This document shows positions 59,030-64,000 of a stretch of 64,000 bases of DNA, one piece after another. A program made the translations under genes and the position numbers. Below the pieces are notes generated by a model. It saw only the letters and a program-made list of their open reading frames with translations. It ran no database searches and had not been told where the DNA came from. The stretch lies in the NCBI GenBank assembly GCA_023406895.1, contig JAEXTV010000014.1:62001-126000 (forward strand), read 5' to 3'. Every line of letters begins with the position of its first letter. Position 1 is the stretch's first letter. Source of the DNA: Bacillota bacterium (lineage in GTDB: Bacteria > Bacillota > Clostridia > Christensenellales > SZUA-584).

Positions 59030-61486
59030 TTGGACGAAAAAAGAAAAGCGATTCAGCCGATTCATATAGAAAAAGAAATGAAGACATCGTTCATCTCATA
59101 TGCGATGGCGGTGATTATCAACCGCGCGCTGCCTGATGTGCGCGACGGACTTAAGCCCGTTCACCGTCGAATCCTCTATTCGATGAGCGAGCTCGGAAAT
59201 ACGCCGGATAAACCCTACAGAAAATCCGCACGTATTGTGGGCGACGTGCTCGGCAAATACCATCCGCACGGCGATTCGGCCGTGTATATGGCAATGGTGC
59301 GTATGGCGCAGGATTTTTCGACGCGTCATCTGCTCGTATCGGGGCACGGCAACTTTGGCAGCGTGGATGGCGACTCACCCGCGGCAATGCGTTATACCGA
59401 GGCGCGGCTATCGCCCATTTCGATGGAGCTGCTTCGAGACCTTGAAAAAGACACGGTGGATTTTTACCCGAACTTCGACGAAACACTGATGCAGCCCACG
59501 GTACTGCCGTCAAAATACCCGAACCTGCTCGTCAACGGCTCGGGCGGCATCGCGGTGGGTATGGCCACCAACATTCCGCCGCACAACCTCGGCGAGGTCA
59601 TCAACGCGGCGGTGTGCCTGATTGACGACCCGGACGCGGACGTGCAGGACCTTATGCAGCATGTGAAGGGGCCGGACTTTCCGACGGGCGGCATTGTGAT
59701 GGGCACGGCGGGTATCACACAGGCGTATCACACGGGGCGCGGCAAAATCTGCGTGCGCGCAAAGGCCGAAATTGAGGAGTTCAAGGCGGGGCGTCAGCGC
59801 ATTATCGTCAACGAAATCCCGTATCAGGTGAACAAGGCGGCGCTGATTACGCGCATTGCCGAACTCGTGCAGGACAAGCATATTGAAGGCATATCGGATA
59901 TTCGCGACGAGAGCGACAAACGCGGTATGCGCATTGTGATTGAGCTCAAGCGCGATGTGAACGCCAACGTGATATTGAACCGGCTTTACAAGCACACGCA
60001 GATGCAGGATACGTTCGGTGTGATCATGATTGCGCTTGTGGACGGCGAGCCCAAGGTGCTCAATCTCAAGGAACTGCTGTATCACTACCTTGAGCACCAA
60101 AAAGTTGTGATTGTTCGGCGCACAAAGTTTGACCTCGAAAAAGCCGAAGCGCGCGCACATATATTGGAAGGCCTCATTATCGCGCTGGATAACATCGACG
60201 AGGTCGTCGATCTGATCAAAAAATCGCCCGATGTACCGTCCGCAAGAGACGGCCTCATGACACGCTTCGGGCTCAGTGACAAACAGGCTCAGGCGATACT
60301 TGATATGCGTCTGCAGCGGCTGACGGGCCTCGAACGCGACAAGATCGTGGCCGAGTACGAAAAACTGCTCGAGCGCATCGCGTATTTGCAGCAGATACTC
60401 GCAACGCCGCAGATGGTGCTGGATATCATTAAAGAAGAAATGCTCGAGATCAGGGACAAATACGCGGACGAGCGCCGCACGGAAATTACGTTCAGCGCCG
60501 ACGACATTGATCTTGACGAACTGATACAGGAAGAGGAGATGGTGGTGACGCTGACGCACTTCGGGTACGCCAAGCGCATCCGCTCTGATGCCTACCGGAC
60601 GCAAAAACGCGGCGGCAAGGGCGTCACGGGCATGTCCACACGCGAGGAGGATTTCGCGGAGCACGTGATGGTGACATCCACGCATGCGCATCTGCTGTTC
60701 TTTACGAATCAGGGCAGGGTATACCGCCGCAAATGCTACGATCTGCCCGAGACGGGGCGCATGGCCAAAGGCATGGCCATCGTCAATCTGCTGCAGCTCG
60801 ACGCGGGTGAAAAGGTGTCCGCGGTGTTCCCGATCAACGATTTCTCGGATGACACGATGCTCGTGATCGCAACCAAAAACGGTTTTATCAAAAAGACATC
60901 CGTCAGTGCGTTTAAAAACATCCGCCAGAACGGCCTGATTGCTGTGGGCCTGCGCGATGGCGACGAACTGATCAGCGTGCGCGAAACGAGCGGCAAAGAT
61001 GAGCTGATCGTGGGCACGGCTCAGGGTATGTCGGTGATGTTCGCGGAGGAAGATGTGCGCGATATGGGCCGCACGGCGATGGGTGTGAAGGCGGTGGCGC
61101 TGCGTGAGGGAGACGCGGTGGTCGGTATGGACATTGTGCGCCCCGACTGCGATGTGCTTGTGATTTCAGAAAACGGGTACGGAAAGCGTACCCCGGTTAC
61201 CGAGTACAAGGTGCAAAAACGTGCGGGTATCGGCATCAAAACGCTGAAAGTCACAGAAAAAACGGGCAGCCTGTGTGCCATCGGTATGGTGGATGGCAGC
61301 GAGGACATTATGCTCATCAATGACGCGGGCGTGATTATTCGCACGCGTGTGGACGAAATCTCCGTGTTCGGGCGCGATACGCAGGGCGTTAAGCTCATGA
61401 ATGTGGATGAAGAGACGCGTGTGGTGTCTGCGGCGCTCGTTCCGCACGACGACGAGGAAGGCGAGACAGAGCAGATCACAGAATAG
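59030..61486 (+). CDS. gyrA: DNA gyrase subunit A
   Basis: Breakage-reunion subunit of gyrase. TTG start (59030) with AAGGGGTGG upstream gives MDEKRKAIQPIHIEKEMKTS. The 818-residue protein has the winged-helix domain with catalytic Tyr122 in SPAAMRYTEARLSPISMELL, HPHGDSAVYMAMVRMAQDFS (the quinolone-resistance region keeps Ser-Ala near 81-88 as D-S-A), the coiled-coil tower, and a six-bladed C-terminal domain with the GyrA box QKRGGKG at 525-531, which marks gyrase rather than topoisomerase IV. Confidence 0.99.
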   Translation: MDEKRKAIQPIHIEKEMKTSFISYAMAVIINRALPDVRDGLKPVHRRILYSMSELGNTPDKPYRKSARIVGDVLGKYHPHGDSAVYMAMVRMAQDFSTRHLLVSGHGNFGSVDGDSPAAMRYTEARLSPISMELLRDLEKDTVDFYPNFDETLMQPTVLPSKYPNLLVNGSGGIAVGMATNIPPHNLGEVINAAVCLIDDPDADVQDLMQHVKGPDFPTGGIVMGTAGITQAYHTGRGKICVRAKAEIEEFKAGRQRIIVNEIPYQVNKAALITRIAELVQDKHIEGISDIRDESDKRGMRIVIELKRDVNANVILNRLYKHTQMQDTFGVIMIALVDGEPKVLNLKELLYHYLEHQKVVIVRRTKFDLEKAEARAHILEGLIIALDNIDEVVDLIKKSPDVPSARDGLMTRFGLSDKQAQAILDMRLQRLTGLERDKIVAEYEKLLERIAYLQQILATPQMVLDIIKEEMLEIRDKYADERRTEITFSADDIDLDELIQEEEMVVTLTHFGYAKRIRSDAYRTQKRGGKGVTGMSTREEDFAEHVMVTSTHAHLLFFTNQGRVYRRKCYDLPETGRMAKGMAIVNLLQLDAGEKVSAVFPINDFSDDTMLVIATKNGFIKKTSVSAFKNIRQNGLIAVGLRDGDELISVRETSGKDELIVGTAQGMSVMFAEEDVRDMGRTAMGVKAVALREGDAVVGMDIVRPDCDVLVISENGYGKRTPVTEYKVQKRAGIGIKTLKVTEKTGSLCAIGMVDGSEDIMLINDAGVIIRTRVDEISVFGRDTQGVKLMNVDEETRVVSAALVPHDDEEGETEQITE

Positions 61487-61513
61487 CCCCAAATATGGCA
61501 GCTTTGCCCTGAC

Positions 61514-61640
61514 AAGGAATACAAATTTTTGTAGAGACTATTGCATTCGCATACCACATGTTGTACAATTCGTTTTGACAGTGAATTGTACACAAAGCGG
61601 TGGCTCTACAAAAAACAACCGCGATATAAGCGTATTCCTT
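61514..61640. other. Nested triple inverted repeat downstream of gyrA
   Basis: Three perfect nested stems: AAGGAATAC / GTATTCCTT (61514-61522, 61632-61640), TTTTTGTAGAG / CTCTACAAAAA (61526-61536, 61604-61614) and TGTACAATTC / GAATTGTACA (61562-61571, 61583-61592). It may be an RNA structure or a small palindromic insertion. No reading frame in it looks real. It fills most of the 61487-61788 gap. Confidence 0.65.
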
Positions 61641-61705
61641 CAAAGCGCAAAGATTTGCGAAGCATGTAGAGGGGGCTTAACGTGTTGAAGGAATATGCAA
61701 AGGAT

Positions 61706-61732
61706 ACGGGAGAGGCTTTTTGCCTCTCCCGT
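61706..61732. other. Strong hairpin between gyrA and the binding-protein gene
   Basis: ACGGGAGAGGC / GCCTCTCCCGT, 11-bp perfect stem with a TTTTT loop. No T-run follows, so it is not a standard terminator. A second small hairpin, CCCGAAAGGCTTTCGGG (61749-61765), sits just before the ribosome-binding site of the next gene. Confidence 0.55.
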
Positions 61733-61788
61733 GTTGAAATTGCGGAATCCCGAAAGGCTTTCGGGGTGCCAATCAGGAGTTTATTGCT

Positions 61789-62679
61789 TTGAGGTATAAA
61801 AAAAGACGTTTTTGGCTCATCAAGCAAAAGCATTTAAGAATGATCATCGGTATTGCGATTGTGCTCGCTGTTGTCGCGATCGTATTTTTTATCCTTTCCA
61901 TCACAGGCCACCAAGCGAATAAGCAGAATGCTGTGGACAGCGTCGCCGCCACGGGTATGGTTAGTGTCGGCCTTCGGGGTGATTTAAACAAGCTTTGCAC
62001 TTATAACGAAGACCAAAAGGTGTTTGAAGGCTTTGAAAAGGACCTCGCTGAGGAAATTATCAGGCGTATCTTCGGCGACGACATGCTCATCAACTATGTT
62101 GACGTGAATACCGAGACGCGAACCGCTTACTTAAAGCGCGGTGATATTGATATTGCGCTCGGCGCCGCAACCTATTTCAAGCTGAGCGGCATCACGTATT
62201 CGATGCCGTATTTTTCCGACGGCAGCGCCTTTCTTGTGATGGAAGACAAAACGCAGCGCATGCAGAACCTGTCGGGCAAAACCATCGGCATTGTTCAGGG
62301 GTCAATGCACGCGCAGGAAGGCGATACGAAAAAGGACGAGAAAGCCACGCTGATGTCCGACTATTTGAAAAAGCTCGAGATTGAAGCAGGCGTCAAAATA
62401 TACGCGTCGTATCCGGAGGCGATCAATGCGCTGCGCGATGGGTTTGTGGATGCGGTGTGTGCGAGTGAAACGGTACTGACGCAATATGGCAAACCCGGTA
62501 TGCTCATGCTGCCCGAACGGTTTATGCCGAATGATTATGTTGTTTGCATCTCCGGTTCGCTGGGGCTGTTCTCCGAAGCGGTGGATGACGCGATCGCGGC
62601 GATAAAAGCCGACGGCACACTGCAGTCGATGATGGACAAATGGAATCTGGTTAATTACTCTGAGCTTGAAGAACAATAG
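61789..62679 (+). CDS. Membrane-anchored family 3 solute-binding protein
   Basis: TTG start with AGGAG nine bases upstream. A 296-residue protein with a basic start and one membrane helix (about 18-40), no lipobox, then a periplasmic-binding fold of the amino-acid/glutamine type: GMVSVGLRGDLNKLCTYNED, FEGFEKDLAEEIIRRIFGDD, LKRGDIDIALGAATY, ITYSMPYFSDGSAFLVMEDK, SGKTIGIVQGSMHAQEG and DDAIAAIKADGTLQSMMDKW. Ligand not predictable. No ABC permease or ATPase is nearby, so it may work with distant transporter genes or as a sensor. nadE follows 27 nt later. Confidence 0.88.
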   Translation: MRYKKRRFWLIKQKHLRMIIGIAIVLAVVAIVFFILSITGHQANKQNAVDSVAATGMVSVGLRGDLNKLCTYNEDQKVFEGFEKDLAEEIIRRIFGDDMLINYVDVNTETRTAYLKRGDIDIALGAATYFKLSGITYSMPYFSDGSAFLVMEDKTQRMQNLSGKTIGIVQGSMHAQEGDTKKDEKATLMSDYLKKLEIEAGVKIYASYPEAINALRDGFVDAVCASETVLTQYGKPGMLMLPERFMPNDYVVCISGSLGLFSEAVDDAIAAIKADGTLQSMMDKWNLVNYSELEEQ

Positions 62680-62706
62680 TTTACATGTGACCATATGGAG
62701 GATTAA

Positions 62707-64000
62707 ATGAATACGGGACTCATCAGGGTGGCCGCGGCCGTGCCGGAAGTGGCGGTTGGGAACGTTAAAAAGAATAAAGCTTGCATTGCCGCGATGATGA
62801 TGGACGCGGAGAAAAACGGGGTGTCTGTGGCGGCTTTCCCGGAGCTTTGTATCACGTCTTATACGCTCGGTGATCTGTTTCGCCAGAGAAGCGTGATCGA
62901 ACAGAGTGAGAAATATCTGTCTGAACTGCTCGAAGAAACAAAAGGCTTAGGCGTGCTCGCTGTTGTGGGGATGCCTGTGTTTGCAAACGATAAGCTCTAC
63001 AACACGGCCGTCGTGTTTCAAGCGGGAAAGCTGCTCGGCGTTGTTCCAAAGGCCTATCTTCCCAACTATTCGGAGTATTATGAGCAGCGCTGGTTTACGT
63101 CGGGGCTCGATGTGTCGAATCAGACGGTTCGGCTTGCGGGGCAGACCGTGCCGTTTGGCACAGATATTCTGTTTGAATGCAGCCAGGTTCCAGAGCTTGT
63201 GCTTGGCGTTGAGCTTTGCGAAGATCTTTGGGTGCCTTTCCCGCCGCACGGGTATCAGGCGATGGCCGGTGCGACGCTGTTTATCAACATATCGGCCAGC
63301 AACGAGCTGGCGGGCAAGAGCGAATACCGCGCGGAAATGATCAAGCATCAGTCGGGGCGTTTTGTGAGCGCGTATGTGTACGTATCGGCCGGCCCGGGCG
63401 AATCGACCACGGATACCGTGTTCGGCGGGCATGCCGTGATTGCAGAAAACGGTTATCTGATCGCCGAGTCCGAGCGGTTCTCTTTCGAAAAGCATATGAC
63501 GGTGACCGAGATCGACTTGCACCGGCTGATCCATGATCGTATGCTTAAAAACACATTTATGATCAACGACACACCGCGTTCATACCGCCGTGTGTGCTTC
63601 AATGCGAGCGACACGCAGCCCAAATTCAGAACCGTTGATAAAATGCCGTTTGTACCTGGCGAGCCTGCCGTGCGGGATGCACGCTGCAATGAGGTTTTCA
63701 ATATTCAGGTGACGGCGCTCGAGCGCCGGCTTCGGCATACCGGCTCAAAGCATATGGTGATCGGCGTTTCGGGCGGCCTCGATTCGGCGCTCGCGCTGAT
63801 GGTGGCCTGCGAGGCGGCCGTGCGCGCGGGGCTTAAAAAAGACGCCGTGGTCGGCGTCGTGATGCCGGGCTTTGGGAGCACCGAAGCCACGCAGAATCTT
63901 GCAAGGCGGCTCGTGAAAGCCACGGGGGCTACGCTCAAAGAAATCAGCATTGTGGATGCGGCCAAATCACATCTTGAAGATTTAGGCCATGGCGGGGAGG
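62707..64000 (+). CDS. nadE: Glutamine-dependent NAD synthetase (partial, 5' part)
   Basis: Last step of NAD synthesis. GGAGG precedes the ATG; the frame is open to the end of the window (431 codons seen). Residues 1-270 form a nitrilase-type glutaminase with the Glu-Lys-Cys triad in VAAFPELCITSYT, VPKAYLPNYSEYYEQRW and LGVELCEDLWVPFPPHGYQA. The NAD synthase domain then begins, with the ATP-pyrophosphatase loop VIGVSGGLDSALALMV and VVGVVMPGFGSTEATQNLAR. Probably cotranscribed with the binding protein upstream. The C-terminus lies outside the window. Confidence 0.96.
   Translation, partial: MNTGLIRVAAAVPEVAVGNVKKNKACIAAMMMDAEKNGVSVAAFPELCITSYTLGDLFRQRSVIEQSEKYLSELLEETKGLGVLAVVGMPVFANDKLYNTAVVFQAGKLLGVVPKAYLPNYSEYYEQRWFTSGLDVSNQTVRLAGQTVPFGTDILFECSQVPELVLGVELCEDLWVPFPPHGYQAMAGATLFINISASNELAGKSEYRAEMIKHQSGRFVSAYVYVSAGPGESTTDTVFGGHAVIAENGYLIAESERFSFEKHMTVTEIDLHRLIHDRMLKNTFMINDTPRSYRRVCFNASDTQPKFRTVDKMPFVPGEPAVRDARCNEVFNIQVTALERRLRHTGSKHMVIGVSGGLDSALALMVACEAAVRAGLKKDAVVGVVMPGFGSTEATQNLARRLVKATGATLKEISIVDAAKSHLEDLGHGGE

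Noticed and set aside
59510..60691. 393-codon open frame on the minus strand inside gyrA
   Set aside because: Antisense to the conserved gyrase A core; no recognisable fold or start signal.
61590..61632. T-box-like words GGTGG and ACCGCG before the binding-protein gene
   Set aside because: They are separated by about 14 nt instead of being contiguous, no stem I specifier loop is apparent, and the following hairpin lacks a T-tail.

Overview
The window is chromosomal DNA from a spore-forming Bacillota, most likely of class Clostridia, with moderately high GC by eye. The evidence is a spoIIR-sleB-ypeB sporulation and germination cluster, a V/A-type ATPase, a long-form ribosome hibernation factor, a large Bacillus-type SRP RNA, soj/spo0J with canonical parS sites, and remB-gyrB-gyrA. 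No phage, complete insertion sequence, CRISPR array or tRNA was seen. The window covers the replication origin: DnaA boxes flank dnaA, and a DnaA-trio-like unwinding element lies between dnaA and dnaN (about 30.0-31.7 kb).

Layout. 0-1.2 kb: end of a V-ATPase operon (subunits B, D). 1.7-2.4 kb: palindromic interspersed repeats. 2.6-5.7 kb: small unknown protein, then ypeB, sleB, spoIIR on the minus strand. 7-13 kb: DUF1934 protein, metallo-beta-lactamase-fold hydrolase, pyrG, glnS, gltX. 13.2 kb: rifampin ADP-ribosyltransferase. 14-18 kb: fhs, a diguanylate cyclase and pgsA. 18.1-19.3 kb: AT-rich radical SAM island. 19.6-26.3 kb (minus): GT39-like/DUF2141 fusion, anchored beta-propeller, alpha/beta hydrolase, cca, dapF. 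26.4-28.2 kb: acetyltransferase and pyrimidine-nucleoside phosphorylase. 28.4-35.5 kb: NlpC/P60-like protein lacking its catalytic Cys, dnaA, dnaN, TVP38-like protein, parA, parB, three parS. 35.9-38.7 kb (minus): CvpA-like, anchored propeller, lipid kinase. 38.9-44.8 kb: ccdA-like and TlpA-like redox pair, VOC protein, WYL regulator, MltG-like protein, purA, SRP RNA. 44.8-52.4 kb: hpf, a small molybdopterin oxidoreductase lipoprotein, and two tandem BlaI/BlaR1-type regulator-protease pairs. 52.9-64 kb: purL, remB, gyrB, gyrA, an anchored solute-binding protein and the start of nadE.

How it works together. Most genes are housekeeping: replication and segregation (dnaA, dnaN, parAB, gyrBA), translation (glnS, gltX, cca, SRP RNA, hpf), nucleotide and cofactor synthesis (pyrG, purA, purL, fhs, nadE, pdp), and envelope or spore functions (pgsA, dapF, sleB, ypeB, MltG, NlpC-like, lipid kinase). 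The origin is rearranged relative to the common Bacillota order: recF is not in the window, parAB lie just behind dnaN, and remB-gyrBA sit about 24 kb further on.

The least ordinary parts are the duplicated BlaI/BlaR1-like pairs, whose sensors carry an internal lipobox-like Cys and no penicillin-binding motif, with diverged operators over matching promoters; a perfect hairpin between the Shine-Dalgarno and the likely gltX start; an NlpC/P60 protein with Ala at the catalytic Cys; a glycosyltransferase-DUF2141 fusion; and several nested inverted-repeat elements outside genes. Everything here is from reading the sequence; no database search was run.
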